A DNA stretch of 64,000 nt from Batillaria attramentaria (Eukaryota > Mollusca > Gastropoda > Batillariidae), in assembly GCA_018292915.2 (NCBI GenBank), contig JACVVK020000196.1, positions 367,501-431,500 on the forward strand, in the 5' to 3' direction. Position numbers and translations under genes: made by a program. This document shows, piece by piece, positions 1-11,727 of the stretch. Below the pieces are notes generated by a model. It ran no database searches. It was not told where the DNA came from and saw nothing but the letters and a program-made list of their open reading frames with translations. How positions within the stretch are numbered: the first letter of the stretch is position 1; each line of letters starts with the position of its first letter.

Positions 1-1550
1 TTCCATGCGGGTGCCACAGTATCAAAATTACTGTGGGCACATCGATGACCCACGAAGTTTGAAAGGTAAAGGCAGCTTGGCTGCTCCTGACCATTTCGGG
101 GGGGGGGGGGAGGAAAGAAAGAAAGATAGAAAGAAAGAAAAAGAAAGGCAGACAAATGGAAGACAGGATAAATGGCAAAACAGTAAGGTGAACTAATTAA
201 TCACCGCGGGGGTTTAAGTTTGAAGCCCAGGCAAACAAACAGTCCCGGATCACAAAGTGGCTGGAAACGAAAGCAGTTTGACCTTCTCTTCACGGTAAAC
301 TGTGCAAGTTTGATCCTCGTCTGTTTGATCACCGCTGACTCACAGCTGCGGCGTGATACAACACCGCAAACCTACGCCACAGGGCCAAGTTGCAGGCCAC
401 TTGAGATACGATTTTCGTCACCCTTCCTCCACCTCTGGGACGCCCCCCTCCCCTCCTTTTCCCCCCACCTCCGTCGGGACTTGCGCACTGAGATTATCGG
501 TGCAAAAAGTGGCCAGGTAGAAGACGGTGTAGGCTGTGCTAATCTGAGAGAAGGAACATATGACACTGATCCCATTTTAATACTTGTACAACTCGATGAT
601 TGTGTTTTAATGCGTGTACATGTTGAGTGATTGCGTTTACGTGAGCGTTCAGAGATAATTATGCTGAGTTTTTTCTTGTTTCTGCTGGTACCCCTTGCAG
701 TATACGCGGAAAGAGAGAGAGAGAGAGAGAGAGAAGCATTGTTCGTATGGTGTGTGTGTGTGTGTGTGTTGCACGTGACAACAGTGTATTGTGAAAGAGA
801 TCAAGGAAGCGGACAGACTCAATTCTGAATAAAATCACAACTGACAGGTCATCTGCTTCATACATCGTACGTGCGCTGCACCTCGCACAGAGGTCTCTTT
901 TCATGTATATTAATACACCACTCGTATTGTATTTCCCTGCAAATCCTGGCAAAGCAAGTTTACACTGTAACAGGGCTTCAGGCCGGAACACCTGTACGGA
1001 CAAGCTTTGACAGTGGACTCCTTGTCCTCTGCGAATATTGACACAGTCACATATGTATCACATATCCCCGAAATTCCAGCAATAACTTGCCTGCACCATA
1101 AGCAATGATCAGACCACTCAAACATCCTGAAATTCTTTCTGCATGAGACACACTAGCTAGCTGAAGGACCGGCCGCGGGTTCTGCGAGTGTCTTTCACCC
1201 ACGGGCCGTTTACTCTTAAGTACAATGAACGTAGTGCCTTGCCCAGATTCAGGACTCCATAACACCAATATTGACATTCCTCCACTCTCACTGGGATGTA
1301 ATACTTGTGGACAGATTAAAACCGTTATGTGAGTAGGTGCGCACATGTACGGTTCCCAAAGTCACACATATTGTACGTAAGTATGTATCTAGTATTCATC
1401 TCTTGCCTGACGCCTACCTCCCGTCACCCCCACCCCATTCCTCTACTACACCACACACACTCCCGCATAATGTTAATCCTTAACTGGCACCTCTACCCCT
1501 CTACACAGCTGTCTATACTGTACCTTTTCGCTGACGTCAATACTCGTGCT

Positions 1551-1596
<46 letters not shown>

Positions 1597-1769
1597 CTCT
1601 CTCTATGTAAGAAAATCTCACCTCCCCCCCCCCCACCCTTCTTCACCCCGCCGTTTGGCTCACCCAACATAGTGGGCCCCCCTTCCTCTCAGCATCTTCC
1701 TACGCGCCTGTAGTTAGGCTTACAATAACTAAATTTGTTCTGACTTACTGAAGGATGTGAATCAACATC
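1..1769. other. Intergenic, no gene seen
   Basis: Holds a poly-G run (about 97-110), (GAAA)n, (AG)n at 711-735, (TG)n at 751-769 and (CA)n/(TC)n at 1553-1604. Open frames here are short and composition-driven. Confidence 0.6.
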
Positions 1770-2345
1770 TAATAATAATAATAATTTAATAATAATTTAT
1801 TTATATAGCGCTGTAATCTACCCGTAAGGCAGTTCTAAGCGCTAAGAGTACAGGTAAAGGGACAGATAAAAGTGAAGGTTCAGGGCCAGGGCAACTGCAT
1901 ATATGGTACTTAACAAGGAGATGGAGAAAGACGGAGGGAGGTTAGACGGTGCTTTAAGATGAAAACAGGTAGGTTTTTAGATTTGTTTTGAAGGTTTCGA
2001 GGGAGGTTGACTGGCGGAGCGAAAGAGGCAAGGAATTCCAGGCTTTTGGACCAGCGTAGGAGAAGGCTCGAGAGCCAACAGAAGAAAGTTTAGTACGTGG
2101 GGTTCTGAATGTCAGGGTATCGGATGAAGACCAGAGGGAACGTGACGGAGTGTAGAGTTCCAACAAATCAGACAGGTAGGATGGGGCGGAGTTATGGATG
2201 CACTTGTAGCAGAGGGTGCAGATCTTGTATTAAATTCTTTGAGAGAGTGGAAGCCAATGCAGAGAGCAGAGTGCACGAGAGATGTGGTCGGACTTTTTCA
2301 AGCGAAGGACAAGGCGAGCAGCAATGTTCTGGATGCGCTGAACAT
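1770..2345 (-). mobile_element. CR1/L2-like LINE 3' fragment (degenerate)
   Basis: On the minus strand the translation holds the C-terminal block common to CR1/L2/Rex reverse transcriptases: HISRALCSLHWLPL, CYKCIHNSAPSYLSDLLELY, then SLWSSSDTLTF, SRAFSYAGPKAWNSLPLSLR and LETFKTNLKTYLF. A stop interrupts the first part. The 3' end has an AAGCGC..TATATAAATAAATT motif and an (ATT)n tail at 1770-1800. Non-functional. Confidence 0.8.
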
Positions 2346-5300
2346 CTCATTAAATAACCCTCTTAATAGCCTATACATGTACATTTTCTCATCAGATTTT
2401 GATATTATGACAATCTCTTCCCCTTCAAAGTCAAATGACATTACTTAATCTGTTGACTCTGGTCAAGATAATGAGTGTGTGGCATGTAGTGGTCGCTTTT
2501 ACCTCAATCCTTACCAAGTTTCTTGCGTAGGAACCTACTGCCCTGACCAAGAAAGCCCAAGTATGGAAGACTAAAAGCTCAGAAAACGCTACCTGTTCTC
2601 TAAGACATAACACTGAAAGCTAACTTCAGTTACAACGACACCTCACACAACCAGACAAGCTAAAATAATGAAAATGACAAGATATGGTGGGAAAATAATT
2701 GGCGAAACAGGGAATCCCTGAGTGTGGTACTTTATGTGTTACGGTAATCGAACCTCAGCACCATGTCAGTAAGCCTTCTGCTACAGTTTACTCTGCCTGT
2801 AGTGAAAATGCTTATAACCTCCATATCTAATGACAGCCGCATGAGAAATTCCACAAGTAGGGGTTTCGCTCTTATGACCTTTGTAGTTCCTTTGATGTGT
2901 GAATCTCTGACACACAATTTTCCTGTGTGTGGTAACCTGTTCCCTAGGTATCTTACTGTAAATCTTTCTGAGCGAGGCAAAGGCCTTATATGTCACCAAG
3001 TTCGATGTCTACTGCTAAGGCTGGTAAACAACCTCGTTTAGTCAAAGGAGAAGACCAAGTCACTGCCATAAAGGAGTCATATGAACCTTGACTGGACAAG
3101 CTGAGCAGAGTGGGACGAGAGACAATAAAACACTTCATAGGTGTAGGAACATGTACTTTAACCCCTCAGTTTCATGCCAGTTTGTTACCCGACCCAAGCA
3201 GATATTTTCACACCTCACTGCACTGCACGTAAAACAAGAACATACCAGTGTTTATGTTGTGTGCTGTTTATTGTAACGACTGGCTTTGCAAATATGTCTG
3301 CAAGTAAATTAACAATAAAACAGACACTATCCTGCTGATAAGAATTAAATCAACGCCCAAAAAAAACCCCACCTCAACAGGCCAAGTATGTCCACTGTGC
3401 AGTTGAAAAATGGTTTGTTTACAAAGCATCCCTGAGACTATTGCTTCCAAGTCATTCACAAAGATTTGCACTTGTATCAGTCAAGCATACACATGCTTTC
3501 GGTACTCGTTATTTCAGATACAATACTACACAGAATTCCATGTGTCAAACAAATCCATGAAAACACAGCAGCTTCAACCATAACTGTCTCGTGCAGCTAT
3601 CATTGTGTTGTTTGTGTAAAGCAAAGCTGTTCATGGTGAAAAGCTCCAGAAGATCCATAGATACAGTACAATATATCCACCAAGCAGACAGGGATTTCAT
3701 GAAAATATCCTCAAAAGTGCAAAGACCCCGACAGTTAATCAAGATCAGTACACTGCACATATATTGTGTAGAAGTCAGTTTGCTCTCTTCTGCTCCTGAA
3801 AGTACATGTAAAACCAAACCACACACAGTGCTGTGGGCTCTGCCACATACAATGTGTAGAACTTGTACTACAAGATGTCAGTTTAGCCTGTCTGCCCCTA
3901 AAACCGTATCACACACACTACTGTGGGCTCCGAGCCTCACCCTAAAGTGCTCTCCGGCCACTGACACTCAGCGACAGGGTGTCCAGTTATCAGAAGCAAT
4001 TTATCAGCGCATCATTTACATGCCATATCAGATCAGTGTAAACACTAGTTGGGAGTGACATTTCCTGCAAAGCCGCACGAGCCCTCTCCATCACTGGCTG
4101 CAATTATCTTGCGAACCCTAGGAAAACCGCCATTACATCTGATACAGCTTGCCACCAAAGGCGCCTTTTGGACAGACACCAGTTAAGGGACAATAACGGA
4201 GGACAAAGCTGGAAAGCCTATCCACTAAAAACAATATAATAGTGTGGCAGATGGAGTTTGAGTGATTGTAATCTGTATTACACATAGGTAAGAAACAACC
4301 TGTTTTCTTTACCAGACAGGAGAAAAGTCAGAAAGTGAATGTTGGTTGCAAAAGCTCACAAACTGAGCCAAGAAGGTGCATCACTGTTTTTAAGGTCTGA
4401 GAAACCACTTTGTAGAGTAGGTATGCAATTTACATGGTCAAGTACATCTAGCAAAACAGAAAGATAACTGAGTGAATTATGAAAAAAAAAAATCTTACAC
4501 ACCCCTACTAATAGCGTGCACTAAGGAAGAAATCTGCGGTCCCAGGAACGTATAAATGTTTGAGCTGAAACTGTAGTCTTACTAAACACCCGACTTTCAT
4601 CAAACTTCAATGGGGGGAAAAAAGTAAAAATTTGAGATAATCGAAAACAACTGACTGTCTGTGACACTGACAAAGTGACTGCACCTATGAACAAACATTG
4701 ACACTGCTAGACGATCTACTTGAAAGCGCGCGCTACTGGAAAGCATCATGTTTCCATGGAAACAAGCGCGTGTGCTGCCGGAAGAGGGTCTTCAGTCGTA
4801 AAAACGTAAACAAACGTAAACAAACGTAAACAAACGTGACAACAACGAACATGTGCTACAGTAGAAAACGCTGTCTTCTGACCCTCTGTGCCTGCGCAAG
4901 CTGTTGAACACGAAATCGCCTCTCTCATCACGAGAAATCTTGATACACAATTGCTGGCTAACTTGAGTCGGGTCACAAAACTGACGCGAAAGAGGAGCCA
5001 AGATTCGCACGAGAATAACACACTAATTCGGACAGAAAATACACCGTATCAGCTTACCCACTATGGTCGTCTGCCACTTATCCAGTTACATGACGAGTTT
5101 AAGACACAACCACAAATTCCAGCCCGCAGGACTGGGGCATCGTGTTCCAGGAAGGGCCCTGCCAAGTCAAGCGCACAGCGCTCTGAAAGCAAAATGGCGT
5201 CACTCGCAAGGCCCCTCATTATCTTGTGACGGCCTTTCCTCAGTTATTTCCCTTGCAAGGCGGCACGCGCTTAGTCGGTGCCCGCCGGCTTTACACACGT

Positions 5301-7442
5301 TGTCAACACGGTGAACTGCAGGTTCGATTTTCATGTCCGCAAACACGATAAATCAATGACTCCGTGTCACCATGTGCATACTCAATAGCGTTTTTTGGGG
5401 GTGGGGAGCGGGGGGCACCGCCGGAGGCCGGGGTACAACACAGTCGTAGCCGGCGGCAGTAACCAGTGTCACGGTGCCTGATCCGCCCCCCTCCCGGCCA
5501 CTGAGCAACTCAATCCCCACTGCCCCTAACTCTCGGTCGTACTCTACGATAAAATGGTACATGTATAACTACAATATATATGTAGGTTGGTCAGTATTAG
5601 TTCAAATACTAGTTAACAAGACTAGTATCCGGCCCGGCACTGACTCAGTGACCGTTCTATTCAGTCTTAACCGGCCGTTAAAGCAATTATCATTGACCAG
5701 CCGACAAGTGGCTGACTGACTCCGTCGACACCTATTACAAAAAAACAAAACAAAAAAAGTGTCTGCAACCAGACCGCACAACTCAAGATCAAATGCCTGA
5801 GACTAAGTTTCAAAGGTGACTGTTCACGCCGGGAATTGTCAGTCTCGAACTCCGACAGTGATATCAAAGACCTTGGAATCAGAAATATGTTTCCAAGATC
5901 TTTGGTGATATCATCGGCCGCCACTCAGTGACAGGCTGAGAGAACGAGATACATGTATACTGTACTGATTACGTAATTTTCCGCCATTTTTTAACCCGGC
6001 TCCAGTCGGACCAAGTTGATAATCACGTTTGATGTAGCGTATCAGTTCAAGTTTGCGTTAGAAATAAAAGGTGTAAACAACATGATTTCGGCTGTCGCCC
6101 GCAGGGCTTCATGCGCGTGGAAGCGAATTAAGCGTGGCGGCGGCTGTGTGAGAATTGATTACACACCCTACTGAGGAAGAAATTGTAATAATTGTAGAGC
6201 CAATTCAGTATTGAGAGAGAGAGAGACTCTGGATAGGGTCCGAAACTAGAACGGCCATGTCGGCGACGATGCCAATCTTTGAAGTATCCGTCTGGTCACT
6301 GGCCTGCCATTAGGCCAGTAGGTCAAGGCCGTGCACGTGATCTGTCAATGCGAAAAGGCCGGGTAGGTGATGTAACGCCAAGAAAAACGTAATCCCACAA
6401 ACCTATTGTAGGTGTGTATGCAATGGAAGACTAATGTGGCAGCAGTAGACTGACTGTAAACTATGCTGTTCGTGGACAGTACAGTCAGTCTAAAACAGAT
6501 ATAAAACCACTGAATACAAAAATAAATAAATAAATAAATATTGAAAATCGACAGTCACTGAGTCAACTGACGCCGGCGCCCTGCAATCTGTCACTACCCA
6601 CACAGGCACATTTCAGACCGATCAAGCGACGACACTGGATCAGCTAAATGTGAAGCGGGATTACGTTGCCTTGTGACGTCATTCCAGTGCGAGATCAAAG
6701 CATCTTCTCGTTTATCAGACCGAAAAGGAAAGCCAGGGTGTTTGGACCGTTTGGTGGTCTGATCTTCTCAGTGTACCACTGATTCGGGTTTAGCGTCATC
6801 AGTACCTGCCCCCCCCCCCGACAAACCCCATTCCTCTAACCCCCACCCCCACCCATCCCTCGCCCCATACTCCTCCTCCTCCTCCTCCCAAAGCCGCCCA
6901 GAAAGACAAGTTCTACCCCCAGCTGAGCCATGACCGGCAGGTGACCGGATACTGTCCTCTCAGCTGGTTCATCACTTGTTGCACCCCCCACCCTCCCCTC
7001 CCACGCTCCTACAGATCTGCAGAGGCGTAGGTAAGAGTACACTGGTACAAGACGAATTTCATTGAAATGGGGTCAGGAATTCTCACGTTGATTTCCATGA
7101 AAACCTGACATCGTTTAATTTAAAGCGGAAGGTGAATTGCAGCAGTTAAACTGCCCACCGTTCGGTTCTTCTATCCTTCACAGAAATCGACTGAGTTTGG
7201 GAACAGCTGTGTTTGTGAACGCTCCTCAGTGCACGCCCGACACAGCGCGTCTGAAAGTTAGTAGAGCTTTAAATGCACTAAACTGATGAAAGATGAGAAT
7301 TTCAACGACCCCAAGCTGTCCCGGCCGGCCAGTCAGCCGGCGTGTGACAAACCGGTGGCAGACGCTGTACGTTTCGGGTTCTGTTTGTTCAATGCCAGCG
7401 TTTGTGAAGTTGTAGCTGTGCGTGTGTCTGACTGGTATGACG
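2346..7442. other. Intergenic, no gene supported
   Basis: No recognisable coding exon on either strand. The GC-richer part at 4.7-6.1 kb has the X-box and tandem ACGTAAACAA and could be a promoter of an unseen gene. (AAAT)n lies at 6520-6540 and a C-rich stretch at 6808-6880. Confidence 0.5.
4750..4763. promoter_or_regulatory. Palindromic X-box (RFX-type) motif
   Basis: GTTTCCATGGAAAC is a perfect 14-bp palindrome matching the consensus bound by RFX factors, which often regulate ciliary genes. Four tandem copies of ACGTAAACAA lie 40-80 bp away. No adjacent gene start was recognised, so function is open. Confidence 0.4.
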
Positions 7443-7453
7443 CCGCTCACAGG

Positions 7454-7834
7454 CGGTCCTACTAATTACCGAAAACAACCGAAACGACCAAAAACAACCG
7501 AAAACAACTCTTAATACGGATAGAACGCGGTTACAACATAGAAACAACAACACACAAACATGATTAAAGGTGAAAAAAGAGGCCTTAAAAAAGCTAAAAG
7601 AAAAAAAAGGTGATACTGATTGCAGAAAATAACCAGTCGGGACCAGAGTCGCTTCCCTTGGGAGACACGTTCATTTCGTCCTGTTCTCTTGGAGTGAATA
7701 AGTACTTTCTTCCCGCCGCTTTTAACTTGTTTAAGGCCTCTTTTTTCACCTTTAATCATGTTTGTGTGTTGTTATTTCTATGTTTTAACCGCGTTCTACC
7801 CGTATTAAGAGTTGTTTTCGGTAATTAGTAGGAT
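7454..7834. mobile_element. MITE with long terminal inverted repeats and 11-bp target duplication
   Basis: The ends are inverted copies beginning TCCTACTAATTACCG and staying nearly identical for well over 100 bp (both arms contain AACACACAAACATGATTAAA and the AAAAAAGAGGCCTT block). CCGCTCACAGG flanks the element at 7443-7453 and 7835-7845. Long TIRs and a 9-11 bp duplication are typical of Mutator-like elements; that class is inferred. The centre has no transposase. A relative lies at 60682-61348. Confidence 0.75.
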
Positions 7835-7974
7835 CCGCTCACAGGACACTCGTCGATTGTAAAGATCTCATTAGAGCAGAGTGGAGTTTGCGACGGGAAT
7901 ATGACACTTGAATATACCCATTTCTTCTTCTTCTGCGTCCCTTGTGCTGGACTCTGCCTCAGATGATTAAGCGC

Positions 7975-8256
7975 ACGGTTACACGACTGCCAGTCTGCAT
8001 GTTGCCGTACTCGGCTGCCTGCTGGCGGGCAAGTGATCCGCGGCACACGCAGCCTGCGGCGTTGCAAGGTTTTAGCAGTGATTGGTCAGTTGGCTGTACG
8101 GGGCTGCCAGTGGCTAGCTGGCTGCCAGGAAAAATAGAACGGCTTTCTATTCCCGCGCCAGCACCGGCAAGGGGGATTTGCCAGCTGGCAGCCAGCGATT
8201 TAATTAGGGTTGCCAGCGTTGCCAGCCCTGCAAGTACCAATCCTGGCAACGTGTAG
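7975..8256 (+). repeat. Unclassified dispersed repeat, copy 1
   Basis: Shares an ordered set of blocks with 10430-10690: AGGAAAAATAG, CTCTATTC/TTCTATTC, a GC-rich spacer, GATTTAATT, and CGCAACGTGT/GGCAACGTGT at the end. Both copies have the same orientation. The AATAG..CTATT arms can form a small hairpin with differing loops. It contains several GTTGCCAGC-like short repeats. No coding capacity or tRNA-like box was recognised. Confidence 0.45.
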
Positions 8257-9113
8257 CAGCGGCCCTTAGGTTGGTGGTTTTGATGAAATCGGTGGTCTTT
8301 TGGAGTTCCGTTTTGCTGCCCCAGAGTTTCTCTGTTAGCGTTGCCTCATTTGGCGAAAATACGATTTAATTTTTTTTTTTTTATCTTGACGATCCACGAG
8401 TGTCTGTGATGCCGTTAGACACCTCCAAACCGTCCACCCCGCAGTCTTTGTGGGCCTTCTGTGGGCCGCGGAAGAGCCGTTGAGACAAATGCCGAAGTTC
8501 CGTGTCTCGCACCTAGATCAGCAACACAAGGCAAAACGAAAACATCAGCATTACAAATCTACACACTGACAAACTTCAGTGTCACGGTGGGGCTATGTGG
8601 CGCTGACCAAACCAAACGTGGAGATATGAATTGAAACGATCGGGCTTCATTCAGTCATTCAGAGAACGGTCCGCATTGCGCCCAGCGGCGGCGCCTGTCA
8701 CTGCGTTATCGGCCTGACCACTGCGACACAATACCCGACGGAAGTGTTTTTCTGCGCCACTGACAGAACTGTTCTCGGAGGTCTGCGAGAGTGCCTGATA
8801 AATTAGACACTGGCCGAGTTAGTCACCAGCCACAGTGAGGCGACGATTTGCTACCTCCGGAGGTGGTGTACTAGCCCCATGTGACTGGACCTCCCTGCTA
8901 CTCGCGCGGCCGCTTACTCCGCTGTCTGCCCACACAGTCCCCGTTTATATCGCACATGTAAACGTACCTTTTCTGTCAAGGGTTTAGCAGTTATTTCTAT
9001 TCTTTTTTGGCACAGTGTATGATGGTCGTTATTTCTGTCGTCTTTACCTGTCATCGTGTATGTGATGTATTAATGAGAGGTTTAATGATGAACGTAAGTA
9101 GGGTATGAAGGGA
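8257..9113. other. Intergenic, nothing recognised
   Basis: Unique-looking sequence with a poly-T run at about 8370; no exon or repeat match was found by eye. Confidence 0.5.

Positions 9114-9177
<64 letters not shown>
9114..9177. repeat. (TG)n microsatellite
   Basis: About 31 uninterrupted TG units upstream of the THAP ORF. Confidence 0.95.
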
Positions 9178-9179
<2 letters not shown>

Positions 9180-9415
9180 AGCGCAGGCAGCCCTGTGTAA
9201 GAATCATTTATTATTCAGAATTGATTACTACTACTACTACTATAGATGCCACGGTGTGGCTATCGCTCTTATAACATGAAAACAGAATTAGCACATCCTA
9301 TAATGGCCTTGTTGCCGATTCTCGTTATAGCGCGTGAACATGCGTGAACGTGCGCGATTTTGGACCGAGACAAGGCTTGATAGACTCGGCATGTGGGCTA
9401 CTCGAGTCACACACG

Positions 9416-9748
9416 ATGCCGCACTACCACTGCGTTGCGATCGGCTGCCAAAATGGCTCGAGAAAATCAGATAAGCTGGAGAAATTCCCAGAGACGGTCT
9501 TACCTAATGGTGAGATCGTTCAGTTTGAGCCCTTTTCTTCAAAAGTTTCAAGAAATTTGTGGATAAAAGCGATTCGAAGGCAGAACGCCGACCCGTCTCG
9601 GTGGCCTAGCGTGTGCAGCCGCCATTTCGTAGGGAACAAGCGGACAAATTCTGTCCCGGTACCTACATTGTTTGAACACAATCGTTATGGAACCAAAAAT
9701 CAAGAAAGAAAGACTTTCATTTCCAAGCAAAAGTTCAGTTCGCACTGA
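9416..9748 (+). CDS. THAP-domain zinc-finger protein (110 aa) or THAP first exon
   Basis: THAP domains are C2CH zinc-dependent DNA-binding modules found in host regulators and P-element-like transposases. Numbered from ATG 9416 (an upstream in-frame GTG at 9344 is not needed), the ORF shows C6-x4-C11, W49 in NLWIKAIRR, C67-x2-H70 in VCSRHF, and the terminal PVPTLF box at 81-86. These are all the family's diagnostic positions, in order and at normal spacing. About 24 basic residues follow before TGA; AATAAA occurs near 9768. No transposase or other domain is attached, so this is either a small stand-alone THAP protein or the first exon of a longer gene. It converges on a SAP-domain exon on the other strand and lies between two related dispersed repeats. 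Confidence 0.7.
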   Translation: MPHYHCVAIGCQNGSRKSDKLEKFPETVLPNGEIVQFEPFSSKVSRNLWIKAIRRQNADPSRWPSVCSRHFVGNKRTNSVPVPTLFEHNRYGTKNQERKTFISKQKFSSH

Positions 9749-9828
9749 TAAACAGCCAAAGTGCTTGAATAAAAATTAGTGGCAAGCCACAAGTCACAGC
9801 GGGTCGACTTGACCTTTACACCGCCTAC

Positions 9829-10007
9829 CTCTCGGTTGAAGCGACTGCCGATCTGCTTCAAGGGCTAGAGTGATAAGCTGCGCTTTTGTGTAGCCACTTA
9901 AACGCACGCCCCTGTCTTTCAGATACTTTTTTCAGTTCAGGAACTTTCATTGATTTAATTTTATCGCGAACATCTTCGCCGGTCGAAACGCTCACGTTGC
10001 TCGCCAT
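9829..10007 (-). pseudogene. SAP-domain first exon with one-base frameshift
   Basis: Read from ATG 10007 on the minus strand, the frame gives MASNVSVSTGEDVRDKIKSM and then VPELKK before meeting a run of six A. With one A fewer, the frame continues YLKDRGVRLSGYTKAQ and LITLALEADRQ, a clear SAP helix-extension-helix motif (DNA binding, about residues 19-51). It ends at a good splice donor (CGAGAG then GTAGGC, exon end 9829). As written, the frame shifts after the A run and stops, so this is either a decayed exon or an assembly homopolymer error. Similar SAP N-termini occur on transposon-associated nuclease proteins in marine invertebrates (family knowledge), but no such downstream domain was found here. 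Confidence 0.55.
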
Positions 10008-10429
10008 CGCATGCGTAGCCCACCTCAGGTGGACTGTTCGCGTCTCCGGCGCTGGAGAGCACCCGACTCTTCGTAACCGGCAACAGCGGTATTATCTCCG
10101 AACGATTTACAGGACCTGATTGTGACTTCACTGGTGTGGAGAGTGTTCTGTTTTCGCGGTCCATCAGCCGCTGCATTGATTCCGATTCACAGTACATTAC
10201 TATCCGACACAGATCACTTACGCTGAATTGGTCACTGTCGTACACTTCTGGCGATAACGTACGCACCGCACAGTGTCGCCAGCGACAGACTAGAGAGCGG
10301 TTCATGCCTTGTCGCCAGAGATATAGACTGACTTTGAAATACCGTTACTGAGACGAGACTGCCGACTACTGCCGAATTACTTCCGGTTCTTTAAGGCCTT
10401 GTCAAACGTAGAGTGCCCGCGAGGCCGCA

Positions 10430-10690
10430 CCCGCGTGTGTATTGCGTGGGGGTTGCGGTCAGACGTTGCAACACACTTTGGCTACCAGCTGCACCGCCGG
10501 CCCGGCGCTCCAATACACAAAGCATGGTCAGCGGCGACTTGCTGGGGTGGCGAGGAAAAAATAGGACCGTGCTCTATTCACAGACGTCGCGGCGGCGGCG
10601 TCTCCGGGGAGTGCCAGCGACAAGCGGATTTAATTGGCCATGAGGGCATTTTGCCGCTGGTATGCCTGCAGAATCGCAACGTGTGACAAC
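10430..10690 (+). repeat. Unclassified dispersed repeat, copy 2
   Basis: Diverged direct-orientation partner of 7975-8256 with the same order of blocks: AGGAAAAAATAGG, CTCTATTC, GATTTAATT, GCAACGTGTG. The two copies bracket the THAP ORF and the SAP exon. Confidence 0.45.
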
Positions 10691-10908
10691 CCTATGAGGC
10701 GATGGATGACTTGCTGGTGTACGTGTTTGGCAGGCTTGGGAAGTGCACTGACGGCAGGTTTCAATAGTTTGAAGTTTAGCTGCAAGGTAAATAAGTAATG
10801 AATGCAAAGCAGGTCATTGGCTACGCTGTCTGTACAACAGTTTTGCAGCCGCAATCTCAGTTCGGCAAACTTCGTAGATCGCATAACGTTAATTGTGTGC
10901 CGATGTTT

Positions 10909-11661
10909 TGTAGCCGAGTGGTTTGGACCCTCTCGCCCACTACCCTAGGTTCTCCGGCCAGCTGTGTGCCGCCGGCTTTGTTCGCCTGTAGGCTACCGCA
11001 CGCGTGAAGCGTTGCGGATCCACGATAGCCACGTGTCAGTTAGTTGTGTTTGTTTGTGTCCATTTAGTGCTAAATATCTCCGCAGTCACTTAACCTAAAG
11101 TTATCATGTAAACTATAGTAGTTTCGGAAGAGTTTGTACTTTTTAGTTATGTTTTGGTTTTAGCGCTGTTTTGTAGTTTAACGGGTGTATTTTGCCATTT
11201 TCATCACTTTCCGAATGCGTGGTCCCTGTCTTTACGCTCTTAAATCGGCGATAGGAAATTCTTTGTACATTGATAATGTTCCAAACTTATGCCATCTTAG
11301 AGTACTTTTCACGCTCTTTTCAATGCAGTTTGTTTGAAGTTTGTAGCTGTTGTATTACGCCCGCCATTGTTAGTTTTCTGTGTGTAAACAAACACAGATT
11401 TCGCTGCTACCCGAGCATCTAGCCCTTGTTTCTGCTGCGAGCGGCCGTTGCTTTCTTTGCGGCTCGCGCTGGGCGCATAAGTAGCCGCGAGCTACGCCTC
11501 ACTGGACAGTCGCCAGCCAGCCCTGCCGCGAGTCACTACACGGATTGTCGCTCCCCGCTCTGCCATTTGTTGCTTGTTTCCTGTTGTAATAAAACTCATG
11601 TCATAGCGACCGCTGTGTTTCGTCTCCCTGCCTGCCTGAACTATCACTCAACACCATCACA
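10909..11661 (+). repeat. 5' LTR
   Basis: 753 bp, TG...CA ends. AATAAA at 11588-11593, about 70 bp before the end, marks the likely U3-R/U5 side. A weak TATA-like CATAAGTAG lies near 11476. The first bases (TAGCCGAGTGG at 10911) match the Pol III A-box consensus of Ser/Leu tRNAs. Confidence 0.88.
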
Positions 11662-11665
11662 AAAC

Positions 11666-11683
11666 TGGCGCTGCGAGCAGGAT
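11666..11683 (+). promoter_or_regulatory. Primer-binding site, tRNA-Ser type
   Basis: Four bases after the LTR end the sequence reads TGGCGCTGCGAGCAGGAT. TGG pairs with the CCA tail, and the remainder is complementary to the acceptor/T-arm 3' end known for animal tRNA-Ser (CGA/UGA type), with one difference from the human sequence as recalled. The first-position TGG and the correct distance from the LTR support it. Confidence 0.65.
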
Positions 11684-11727
11684 CACAGGGAGCCGACAAC
11701 AGGAAACAGTGCGTGAGAGGAAAGGTG

